A DNA stretch of 64,000 nt from Apostichopus japonicus (lineage: Eukaryota > Echinodermata > Holothuroidea > Aspidochirotida > Stichopodidae), in the NCBI RefSeq assembly GCF_037975245.1, contig NC_092569.1, positions 25,991,168 to 26,055,167 of the forward strand. Direction: 5' to 3'. A program made the translations under genes and the position numbers. Below are positions 46,657 to 64,000 of the stretch, piece by piece; the first letter of the stretch is position 1, and every line of letters begins with the position of its first letter. The notes beneath the pieces are model-generated. The model worked only from the letters and a program-made list of their open reading frames with translations, was not told the origin of the DNA and did not search any database.

Positions 46657-49600
46657 GTATAGTATTGTAAAGTGATATCGCAGAGTTCTTCGAAAACATA
46701 CGTTCAATTGTCGGTTTGCCAAGCCGTAGGACAGGGTGGACAATCACTAAGATAAAGGGACGAATAGAATTATGTCATTAGAGAACAATAGGTAATTGTT
46801 CAGGAACCAACTTATTGTCCTGGCTGTTTCAATGTACCATTCCCTTAGAGATTCACGTGCGCAAAAAACAATCAACAATCATTAAAAATCCCCGAAATAT
46901 TGCACAGAGAAATAAAATTAACTATAACATGTGTCAGTAAGGGATGCCTGCCATAAACAATGTCAACATGACAATGTTTACTTGGTCTCACGAGCCAAAA
47001 AGAATAAACACTTTTCCTTCGAGCATGAGACCCCTTGTAGTCTTACAAACAGTTTATTACCATGTGCTGAATATTCATAGGTACCGGTAATCGGTAGCAC
47101 CATCTGATTGGTTGATGGCTTAACGTGTCCTCTTACAAACCTCTTAAGACAAGACAGACGAAATTACTTCTCTCCTGTCTTCTTAACCCCCCCCCCCCCC
47201 CTCCTCCGCCCCAACCCGCTCATTTACTCTCGTCTACCTTAAGCATTTCTACCTCTTTGCTCTTCCGTAGTGTCAACTAAACTTTCCACTCATTGCCTGT
47301 ATTGCTTCTTTTCTTTTTTTCTTCAAAGTTTACGATAAATTTTACTTTCTGTTTGAAATGTGTAAGCAACCGGTTACGACATGAATGGCAAAGTTTATTA
47401 ACTATCCCCTTTGTTACTTTAATTGCTGTAATAACGGAGAGGAGATAATTGTTTTTTTTTTATGGGAGAAAAGCTAAAAACAAGAAGAACAGGATGTAAT
47501 AATGAAAATGTTTTATAGGTTAAATCATACAAAAGATTTACCGGTTTTCACGAAAATAGATGATTAATCATTTATACGTGCATTAACGTATACCTATGTT
47601 AACAACATAGAAACATATCCTCTCTTCAAGTCAGTTTAGATTACGTAAACGAAATACAAATCTGGTCTCATATGTGAAATTTAATTGCAATTATTATTAT
47701 TAAAACATCTCATTAAAACAGAGTGTAAACAGCAAAAAAACCCAAATAAACTTAGCAATATTATTTCTGTTTTGGTGATGGGTGTGTTGGGGGTGGGGGT
47801 ATCTAAACGGGCTGCTATACCCAAATTCTACCGCCTCCCCCCTCCCACTCCACCCAACCATCCAATCACCCAATCACCCAACCACCCAACCACCCAATCA
47901 CACGTACACAAAGGAAAACGTTTGCTTTCTTTTCTTTTAGAAAATTAAAACCAGAGACTATTTCAAGACTAACATATATGATTTAAAAAAAAAAAATTGT
48001 ACCGATGCACAGCAACGTTGGACCAGGGGTGGGGTGGGCGGGGGGGAGTGGTAGGGTTGGGGAGTGGTTCCTCCAGATTAAACGCAGCCGTTATCATATC
48101 TTTTGAAAATTTAAGTTTTTAGCAATACGTTTATGACTCATACCATTCTTTATATCTGACACACATACTGGTTATGTAGATATTAATAAATGATTATGTA
48201 AATATTACTTTATATTAATTATTGTCCACGGGAGGGGAACTGATCCAAATTTAATGCATCTCGAAATGGAGGAAAATAGATTAATGCTGCCTAGCAGCTT
48301 GAATGAAGGGGAATTTAAGAAACACAAGTGGGTTATTTTGTAGCTTAAAAAAATCAAGGGGAACCGGTAAATGAAACTTAAAAGGACATATTATATTATT
48401 ATAGGGTGATGTAACAACAGCTACTATATTTGTATGGAATCGCGCGAGATTGCTTCTTTGGAATATTAAACTAAATGAAACAACAAATTTTATTGCATTT
48501 GCATTGTTAAAAATTGCTAAGTATACTTTTTATGACATACATAAAAAATATAAAAAATGTGAATATATCATGAAGGTGAAGTTTAAACTTGAAAAAGAGA
48601 GAAGGAGGGGTGTGTGTGTGTGTGGGGGGGGGCTCGATCGTTTGCTGCGTCTGAAATTTATCTCAAATCTAAAAGACACAAACAGGCTTAGACAATGTCT
48701 TTATGTCTTTTCTTTTGTGTTTTTGTTCTTGTTGTTTTCAGTAATGTTCATACATACCATATACAGATTTATATATAGATTTGCCCTTGTCTCATGTGTA
48801 AAATTGGACATGATTGCGTGTGTATACGCGTAGTGTTTGCGTTCTTCACGGGGCGGATGGGGGTATGAACGGTTGTGTAATACAGAGTATGTCGCACGGA
48901 TATACCATGCATATGAATAGCTGTGGGGGGAAATTGAAACTGTTGGATCCCCTGAACATCATGGTCCATGTTGAGCTCTAAATATACATTTGATAAGCAC
49001 ATCGATTCAGAGCTTAAAATGATATGGTTTGTAAACGAGGGGGAGGGGGGAGGGGCTAACGGATGAGGTTAACAGATGGGAGTGAAGGAAGGGTAATGTT
49101 TATAAGGGAGGGGAGTAATGGGAAACTGTTGCGGAAAATATGTAAGAATGTGAAGGGCCACCCATATAGGCTAGTGTTCTTACAAGAGTATCTCTCCACT
49201 TGGTACGGTTGGTGATTACAAGGAGAGGGGTGGCGTTCACATTTGTCAGAGAACGAATTTATGCAAATTGTTTAGTAAATTATGTTGAACATGAGCTTTA
49301 AGAAGAATTGTTTTTGGAGACCATCTGTATTCTGGGTGCCAGGAAAGCATCTTTATATATCTCTTTACACCGTATCGTTGTGTGCGATATAAGAACTTCT
49401 CTGCAGGAGTGACGACACTGTTAAGGCATCTAATATCTCCCTATACACGTTATCAACGTGTTGTATGTGCACAGAATTAAGGGACGTGACTCACGTGAGC
49501 ACACCTTTATGGATTCTCATACCCTATTTAACTGTAAGACATTGGCAGAAAACAGAAGATGGTGTGGGAAAAGAGATCAAGAACAAGAACTTCCCATCGA

Positions 49601-50430
49601 GAAACCAAGAAATGAAACAAACAGGTTGTTACAATACAACCCTTTTTGCAAACATCGACAATAGCGTATACCTCCCCTATAATAAACAAATAAGTTTAAC
49701 CACACGTACATTGCATGGAGGCTCACTCATGCATAGAACCTGCGGGCAGGTTTATGATGGGCGTGGGGGTCAATCAACCGTTTTATCTTGGTCTTCCTCC
49801 GTCTTGTCCTGATTATAAGCAGGGAGTTGTTCCATAACAACTCTCTGTGATAAGTAGACTCTGATGCAGTCGTTTAATACTTCCACTGAAAACATGACAT
49901 AGAAGCTGAAAATCTTATGAACGGAGTATTTGGGAAGGAAGATTGGACGGGGAGGGGCTCAGTGGTGATGTCCGGGAGTGGGGGGGGGCACGTAAGGTGA
50001 GGAATGACTGTAAGTGAAGTTGCTTAGTTGAAACGCCGGAGTAAGCGATTTAACAAGGAGTATAAAGTCAGCCTGGTCTGGCGAGAGAAGGGGTGTAAGG
50101 GGAATTATAATGGGATATAGAAGTGTCCTAAGGTTATTAATATACTAAAGTGGAAATAAAAAATGGGAGGGGGTGTCACATAATTGTTCAGCCTGTGTCC
50201 TGACGCCCACAGTCTAGAGTACCGGTAGGCTGTGTGGCTTACATTTTCACTGGAGAAACAAAATTAGTAGTTTAAATGAAAAAGAACCTGTACAAAATTA
50301 TGTGAATAAGTTATCATATTTGAAAGCTAGTGTGCCTGCCAATCCCCCTTTATGTAACATAATTATCTCGGATGCGGTGGCTAAAACGTTTTAAGCAAAC
50401 TTCCATCTCCACTTCACGAAGCACAACCTA
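44641..50430. other. gene-free stretch upstream of the IL-17 gene
   Basis: No gene recognised. It holds an (AT)n tract at about 46616-46656 flanked by a direct repeat (agttcttcgaaa near 46550 and 46684), a short (CAATCACC)n-like block at 47863-47900, and G/C-runs near 45617, 45711, 47187 and 48628. ORFs up to 127 codons lack recognisable domains. Confidence 0.5.
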
Positions 50431-50579
50431 ACTCAAACAGGAAAATGTGATTTTTTCTTACCTCTGATTCTACACGAACGTTTACAACAGTAAGTTCCGT
50501 TTCGACGATCTCCTATCGGCTTCCGTAGTATGAAAGCACATCCTGAAAATAGGGCATTGCGTTTCGACGATACGATTTT

Positions 50580-50590
50580 GGGAAATCCCC
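50580..50590 (+). promoter_or_regulatory. candidate kappa-B site upstream of IL-17-like gene
   Basis: GGGAAATCCCC contains GGGAAATCCC, a perfect match to the NF-kappa-B/Rel consensus GGGRNWYYCC. It is about 205 bp upstream of the IL-17 ATG. A TATA-like TTATTTAAG lies near 50744 and could place the start about 20-30 bp further downstream. IL-17 induction through Rel factors is known in other animals. Its role here is inference from motif and position. Confidence 0.4.
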
Positions 50591-50795
50591 ATTCGTCCCT
50601 GGCAGGTCGATAACAATTGCATATAAGGTACGCTAAGCCGTTCATTTGGCAAGCATTCGATGAGCTGACGTTAAGTGGTTAACTTCCAGAATTGAAATCA
50701 AGAACATTTCTAGCAAAACTAAGAGAGACAGAAAACTCTGCAGTTATTTAAGACTATAAGCCGGTCGTTTCTATAACATTCAGAAGTGCATCAAA

Positions 50796-50810
50796 ATGAA
50801 ATACAACACA
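50796..50810 (+). CDS. IL-17-like gene, coding exon 1
   Basis: Five codons, MKYNT, before a consensus donor GTAAGT. The preceding AAA gives a favourable -3 base. Very small first coding exons are common in secreted cytokine genes. Confidence 0.8.
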
Positions 50811-53526
50811 GTAAGTAACTTCTTTTTTTTTTTTAAGTTTTATTTATTTATCTAGAATGACTACCTTAACATCGATAATAATGGGTTTAAAAACAATTTT
50901 TATCAGGTGACAATTTGCACTGAGATGCAAGAAATGGTTAGTCGATGGAGACGTGAGAGGGTGGGGTGAGTTGGGATGAGGTGAGAGTGAGGTAGCCATG
51001 AAGTAGCCATGTGGTAGCGCGAGATGATGTTAATATGTCTCTCCCGAAAATTATTCACTTTTCTGTTGATATGGTTTGGTCAACTGCGTCCCCAATAGTA
51101 AAACCATACGATATCGGTTACTTACACTTAGGAAACACATAAATGAAATCGTTATTTGCTTTTGGGACTTTTTTTGTTTTGTTTACTTGGTCTGTGTGTT
51201 GTGGGTTCATAGTCTCGACTTAAGTATACAGCCTATATGTCTAAAAGCTGATAAGTAAATACAAGTCGAGTGCGCTGTTTAACAAATGTGTATGCATATT
51301 TTCGCCTACGGCTTATATTCATTTCTCATTTGACCCGTGCACCCGATTAGTTTTGTATGATTTCTAAAAAAATAATCATCACAGATAATTCTCGTCAAAA
51401 CTTTACCAAAAGAAAAGTCGACCCTTTTCAAACGCTCTGAAAAAAAGGGTGGTTTAGAAAATGGATGAAACTTATGGATACGGTGCGGTTAAGGTGGGTG
51501 GGTGGGCGCCGTGGGGATTATAATAATGTCATTCGAAGATAAACTGAGACAGTGCTATAGGTGTGTGACTATAGCCATGTCCGCATAATATTTACGAATT
51601 AAAATGGCCGATTGTATTATACTCTCTTCCAGTGTATAATCCAGATTTAGCCCTATGCTGTCACCCAAGCGATGGAAATTTTGCAAGAATTGCTTTACGA
51701 TAGAGTTCCCTTCTGCATGACATTGTTACTAAACTAGTCAAGGGCTTCATTTTGTTTACAATACAGACCCTGCGCTTGCTTGCATAGTGGGACAATAGGG
51801 TTTTGATCAAGCCATGCGTGAAAAGGGCAATGCTTAAAAGCATCGCCATGACAACAACCGCCGTCATAATGAAATGACACCTTTTTTTTCATTATAGCCT
51901 ATTACAAGGCAATGATATCAACTGAAGGGAGAACCCCTTCGAAGGTATAAAAAAAACGTGACCGTGTTTAGCGTACATATGACATGGCAGCTTATTTAAA
52001 TACATTCACAATAATGAACAAACCACTTTATATACATGGGCCTTATACATACTGAAAGTTCGCATAAACATTATTACTCATAATTACGTTTAGTATATGA
52101 TATCATATGATATTATTGGTTAATTTGCACAGAGCGGTGTGTATTATGTAGTATTTTCAAGAGTCTTTAACTCTTAAAAGGATCGGAGGTGCCATATACT
52201 TCCCATCAGAGCAAATGAAAATGATTGGCGGTTGTGGGGGAAGGGAACGGGAGGGGAGGGGGCGGCAGGGTGAAAACGAAAACAAAATGATAGGTTAACT
52301 GGAGATCTCTCTCTGACCGGTGGAAAAAGCCTGTCATTGCTTTCAGAATATCACAATAGAAATGTATGAAAATGATTATTTTCTTTTTAAGTTGTCAACC
52401 AGAATAAAGAAAAAAACAGCCAAAATTTTCAAATAATAAAGTTTTTCAATTTCTGACATGATTCCATTTCGATACTAGTGACGGATCTCATCCCGTTTTT
52501 CCACTGATCTTATATAGTTTGGTCGTTCATCACCATAATAAATTCCTATAACATTAATGAATCAAATGAAATTTGTTACACAATACAGAAGGAAGGAATC
52601 AATTAGCAAGAGTGGTGTAAGTAAATCAGAGGTACAGCATATTATTAATTGACACCCAGCAACGATTCGCGAGGGAAAATGAGTGCGCAATAGTGTAAGG
52701 AATTGGAAAGGAGGTATACTTGGTTGGTCACCCCTTTAATCCTTATTTTTCAAATTTAATAACAACCCTCCCGCCGCCCCCCCCCCCCGCTCCCTTCCAT
52801 ATACATGCCTCCTCCATAACTGTTATGAAAGTCTTCTCGAATCTGTTCTTACCTGTCAGTAGGTATAGACTTAAATTCAGTCGTTTTCATATTTCATTAT
52901 TCTCTTTCTGCTTACAGATACTACTATTCGCCGTGGTTGGTCTGTGCGTTCTCACTATTTGCGAAGCGGGCAAAAAAGGAGGCAATACTGAAAAGAAAAG
53001 GAATAAATCAGGAAAATCGCGATCGGCTCGGGCAGACCTCAATTCGCTCGACTTTTGTAGGACTCCGAGCAAGAGGGAGTTGACCATTCAGCTGAAGAAG
53101 TTGAGATCCAAACAAGATATGGGCAGTGTCTTCATCGCACCTTCCATGAGTGGGCCTCATCACCATCCCGCCGAGGGAACCGCCGCAGACGACTCCTCTC
53201 CAACAGCCCGAGCAGACGCTGCGCCCGCAGCAGCCGCCGCAGCCGGGAGAGGGGGACACTGCCAGGAGGTTCACTATGATGTTCCTGTCTTGGACAGGTA
53301 CCCCGTCAGCCTCAGGGAAGTAAGGTGTCACTGTGTCGATTGCGTTAATGAGAATGAGATACCTAACGCAAGGTGTGATCCTATTATGTACGCTTTCCCT
53401 GTACTGAAACTCAGCGACTCACAACCATGTTTCAATGGGCTATTTCAGTACACGCAAATGGAGGAGTACATCACAGTGGGTTGTAAATACGTTCGAAACA
53501 ACCGACCCCCAATCTATGGCAGTTAA
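50796..53526 (+). CDS. IL-17-like secreted cytokine (2 coding exons)
   Basis: Secreted signalling protein of the IL-17 family, expected to act through IL-17 receptors in invertebrate immunity. Coding exons 50796-50810 and 52918-53526 join in phase 0 (donor GTAAGT, acceptor CTTACAG) into 207 residues. Residues 1-22 form a clear signal peptide: MKYNT from exon 1, then ILLFAVVGLCVLTICEA. A basic Lys/Arg/Ser segment follows, then a variable region with HHH and a run of six alanines. The IL-17 domain is at about 118-198, with LDRYPVSLREVRCHC (family: RYP--I-EA-C), then PVLKL, a Cys-F element and ITVGCKYV (family: VGC-CV). The start was chosen because it alone supplies a complete signal peptide. 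The paralogue group cannot be decided. Cysteine pattern is unusual (see findings). Confidence 0.88.
50811..52917 (+). other. IL-17-like gene intron
   Basis: 2.1 kb, nothing recognised inside except a C-run near 52778. It ends in a strong tract TTCTCTTTCTGCTTACAG. Confidence 0.75.
52918..53526 (+). CDS. IL-17-like gene, coding exon 2 with stop
   Basis: 202 codons plus TAA (53524-53526). Encodes most of the signal peptide and the whole mature protein. Mature cysteines at 52, 120, 142, 144, 147, 158, 176 and 194. The open frame extends upstream of the acceptor, but that part is intronic: it lacks homology and would bury the signal peptide. Confidence 0.88.
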   Translation: MLLFAVVGLCVLTICEAGKKGGNTEKKRNKSGKSRSARADLNSLDFCRTPSKRELTIQLKKLRSKQDMGSVFIAPSMSGPHHHPAEGTAADDSSPTARADAAPAAAAAAGRGGHCQEVHYDVPVLDRYPVSLREVRCHCVDCVNENEIPNARCDPIMYAFPVLKLSDSQPCFNGLFQYTQMEEYITVGCKYVRNNRPPIYGS

Positions 53527-53685
53527 CTCTATTAAACCGTAAAACAGACTGCGGTTACTTTGCTCTGTAATCGCCATCATGTGTACCTCGAGAGAGAGGA
53601 GAAAACCGTCCATTTTGTTTTTATTATTATTTCCATAGTTTATTACAAGGAGGGGGATTTTAGTGACCAAGGATGAGGCTGAGAG

Positions 53686-53691
53686 AATAAA
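53686..53691 (+). terminator. candidate poly(A) signal of IL-17-like gene
   Basis: AATAAA about 160 bp after the stop codon, the first canonical hexamer downstream. A GT-rich stretch follows within 60 bp (GGTTGTGGGGGAGAGGGTTG). Confidence 0.5.
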
Positions 53692-61212
<7,521 letters not shown>

Positions 61213-61602
61213 ACGCAAAGCAAGGGCGTAGGAACCGGGGGGCTGGGGGGGGGGGCTCCCCCAGTGAAAAATATGGAGGGGCGGAAGTATCATTCCGCCC
61301 CCCCCCCCGCTTCGCAAGTCAGAAAACCCCTTTTTCATTTCCAAATGAGAAAAAAATCTCATTTGGAGCACCAAATTGCATCTAAGGCCAGGTGAAAATG
61401 CAAAATTATATACAAAATGGAGTGGGTGGGTTGAAGTGTGCTATATTGCACCAAATTGCATCTGAGGCCACCTGGAAATGCAAAAAAACCCAAAGGGAAG
61501 GGGGACACCCCCACCCCTTAGACCCCTCCCCCAGGCCGGCCATCAGTCTTCAGCCCCCCCCCCCCCCACTCAAAAGTACCTTCCTACGCCACTGACGCAG
61601 AG
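61213..61602. mobile_element. 374-bp G/C-rich hAT-like MITE, second copy
   Basis: The element spans 61221-61594. The ends CAAGGGCGTAGGAACC and, inverted, CAGTGGCGTAGGAAGG equal those of the 25920 element. The 8-bp flanks ACGCAAAG / ACGCAGAG differ at one base. Long blocks match the 25920 copy almost base for base (GGAGGGGCGGAAGTATCATT; CATTTCCAAATGAGAAAA), plus about 90 bp of extra internal sequence. This points to recent activity of the family. Confidence 0.88.
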
Positions 61603-64000
61603 CGTATGTAGAACTTTCATTTTCCATTATTATTATTACTATACGATAGAGATTGCAGTTAATCCCCTCTTTTCAATGTCAAGGCCCGTGGATTTGGTAC
61701 ACCACTTCACTGTGGACGACACGATTCAGTCTATGTTCACCCCTGATCTTATGTAAAATACTGAAACCCTATCAAACCAAGTGTGAACCAAATTAGGGAT
61801 AGAATTTAAAGAGAGCTTCAACAACACTTGCATTTTGTTTTTGACATAAGAAAAGTCATTTTACTACACTATGCCTATACTGATAATCCTCAGATTCTCA
61901 AATGACACGTGACCAGGACCTTGATGTTCTATAAGGACGTGGTTTTGACCTACCAAATATATTCAGAAAAGAATCAAGCAGTTTTGTAACAAATCATCAG
62001 TTTCAGCTGCAGGAATATTACTCTTAAGGACCTATAGTAGAACATAAATGCAACAAGCATTATTATATAAGTATATCCAATTCCCAAGTTGATTCTTCAT
62101 TAATATATATATATATCCTAACCTCATATGCGTCAGGATCATACCTACCATATGTGAGCACGAGCATTCACTCTTGATCCGGTATCTATATGCGGTTGTC
62201 TGTCTTTTGCGGTGAGTCACGTTAGGGGAGCTGGGTACAAGCAAACACACATACAAACAAGGGTAGATAAGCAATGCTTTGCTATAGGAAACTCCGGTTG
62301 TTGAGTGTTTGTTACTTGACTTATAGGTTCCCCCTTTGAGTAATTGAGTAAACAGGTTTAAAGTCATACATATATATATATAAATATATATATATGTATA
62401 AATATATATATATTATCTTTGACGTTACGTTACTTCGATGATTTAGTGTGTACGTCAATGGGACATTTATTGGGAGTATGCGACCTTAACAGTGATTTCA
62501 ATTACGGGGAGGTCCTATAGTACTTCTATCAGTGAAAAACATAAAAAGATATGCGAAGATACTTCCTCTTTGTAGTGTGACGTCACAAAAATGTTTGCGC
62601 AATGTACCAAAATGTAACTTCTTTTTATTCCTTGCTGTGAAAAGTCACCCAAGCCTACTTCGGCAAGCATGCAAACTTAAGCAAAAACAAAGGTTAACAA
62701 GCCTGATCTTCATTCATGTAGGCATACATTGTTCACGTGATCATGTAGTTACCTTGGTGATAAAGGTCTACCAATGTAAGCAGGACAAGGTGAGGAAACA
62801 CAGCGCCCGATATCTGAAGTGGTTGGCAAACAAAACGGGAGGATTAATGGGTTGGATTGTCAAGTTAGATATTATAAACTTCAACAGCAAAGATGTGCCA
62901 TTTTTATGACATAAAAGCGAGATAGCCAATAATGTTCAGCATATGTTGTGTTATATTCGACAACATAGATAAAGATAGCAATACGAAACTGGTTTCTCGG
63001 CATCTCAATCTTCAAACTTAAATTTTTGGCTAAGTTTTTTTTTTTCGGGGGGGGGGGGGGGGGGAGGGGGCGTAACGTTGAGTAATATACCTTTCCCTCA
63101 ATTTAGACAAATATAAAACAAGAGTCATATTAGCAATAACAAAGGAGAGAAACCAAATTGTTGATCCATTTAAAAAAAAAAAATGACCAGTTTTTCCTCA
63201 TGACAAAACCACAGTCAATATAAGAATATTTTATATACAATTTAAAACAAAGATGGTGACTAGCATGGCGGTGTGAGGCGAAATCTCTTCCCACATACTC
63301 CGGGCGTATGCTGGCACGTTCGTTTTGTTTTTGTGGTCTTGTTTTGGTCTTATCTTTGGGGGCCTCTCCTATGAATCAACAGGATATTACAACATGGTGT
63401 GGCACCATATTCTTTGCTTAGCGTAATGTCATCTTTTTCTAAACTCTAACCTCCCATGATGCACATGGACAGCGGTGTACACCTCTGGTTCACAAAAGTG
63501 GGGCCGAAGTCTAAATTAACCCCCAGCTGATTTAGTAAGATAGTGTCATGGACCTTTATTGAAGGGTCCGCCAGATGAGAATAACATTTATATTTGAGAG
63601 GGGTGATCCTGGGGTCGCTGAAGTTGGGAGGTCTATGGTCCTCCTTCAGAAGAAAGAGATAATAGTTTAGACGTGAAATGGGTGCATTATGATACACATT
63701 TAACTATACATTAGCACTAAACGTAAGGTTGTGCTTATAAGTACATATTCATGTCTTCATTGTAAGTGTGCGTGTGTGTGTCCACGGGTGTGTCTGTGTG
63801 TGAGAGAGGTTCAATAGGAGGTTAGACACCAGTAGGAGTGGTTTAATCTTCTTCGGCGGAATGTAATAGTCTGAATAGACTGAATAGTCTCCCCTACTAA
63901 TGATGAGAGATTGGGGTCATGTACCTTCCCCCTGCCCCCTGCCCCAGGCTCACACCCCTTGCCTATTCCTTCCCTGTTTTATTTGCACACACCAGTGTAT
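61603..64000. other. gene-free stretch to window end
   Basis: No gene recognised. It holds an (AT)n tract at 62368-62413 and a G-run of about 18 at 63045-63063. An unexplained 125-codon plus-strand ORF (62532-62909) has no domain that I recognise. Confidence 0.5.

Noticed and set aside
52720-52917. Upstream extension of the IL-17 open frame
   Set aside because: Lies before a strong acceptor, contains a low-complexity proline run, and would bury the signal peptide that exon 1 completes.
62532-62909. 125-codon plus-strand ORF
   Set aside because: No recognisable domain. Longest ORF in its area, but within chance expectation for 64 kb with no other gene evidence.

Overview
The window is animal nuclear DNA: intron-rich genes with GT-AG splice sites, AT-rich intergenic DNA, and many SINEs, LINE remnants, terminal-inverted-repeat (TIR) elements, minisatellites and (AT)n tracts. 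The two recognisable genes are an RB1CC1/FIP200 orthologue and an invertebrate-type IL-17 cytokine. Together with the repeat style they suggest a marine invertebrate deuterostome such as an echinoderm, possibly a sea cucumber. The species is inference only.

Region 1 (1-16.7 kb, + strand): the 3' part of RB1CC1/FIP200, the autophagy scaffold of the ULK1/Atg1 complex. Ten exons (945-16693) join in frame into a 1013-residue C-terminal segment: an acidic linker, a very long coiled coil and the terminal Claw domain. The 5' exons lie upstream of the window. Its introns hold a 53-bp minisatellite, a ~55-64-bp minisatellite, two LINE 3' ends, a 410-bp hAT MITE with an 8-bp target duplication, a tRNA-derived SINE beside a splice acceptor, a 484-bp TIR element and two minisatellites (about 65 bp and 21 bp). 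A second 21-bp minisatellite follows the stop codon.

Region 2 (16.7-50.4 kb): no protein gene recognised. It holds a 2.5-kb satellite of 71-bp monomers with a ~710-bp higher-order repeat, and two copies of a SINE whose 5' end is the 5' end of U2 snRNA, both with target duplications. It also holds a family of G/C-rich TIR elements (CAGTGGCGTAGGAA-like ends), one nested inside another and that pair inserted into the end of a fold-back element. At 42599-42740, minus strand, a 142-nt element carries a tRNA-like Pol III promoter and a hammerhead ribozyme with a complete catalytic core.

Region 3 (50.4-53.7 kb, + strand): a two-exon IL-17-like gene. A tiny first exon encodes the start of the signal peptide. 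The second encodes the rest, with an altered cysteine pattern in the IL-17 fold. A perfect kappa-B motif lies about 205 bp upstream of the ATG.

Region 4 (53.7-64 kb): no gene recognised. It has long (AT)n tracts and a second copy of the G/C-rich TIR element at 61.2 kb. RB1CC1 and the IL-17 gene show no sign of functional linkage; they are neighbours about 34 kb apart.
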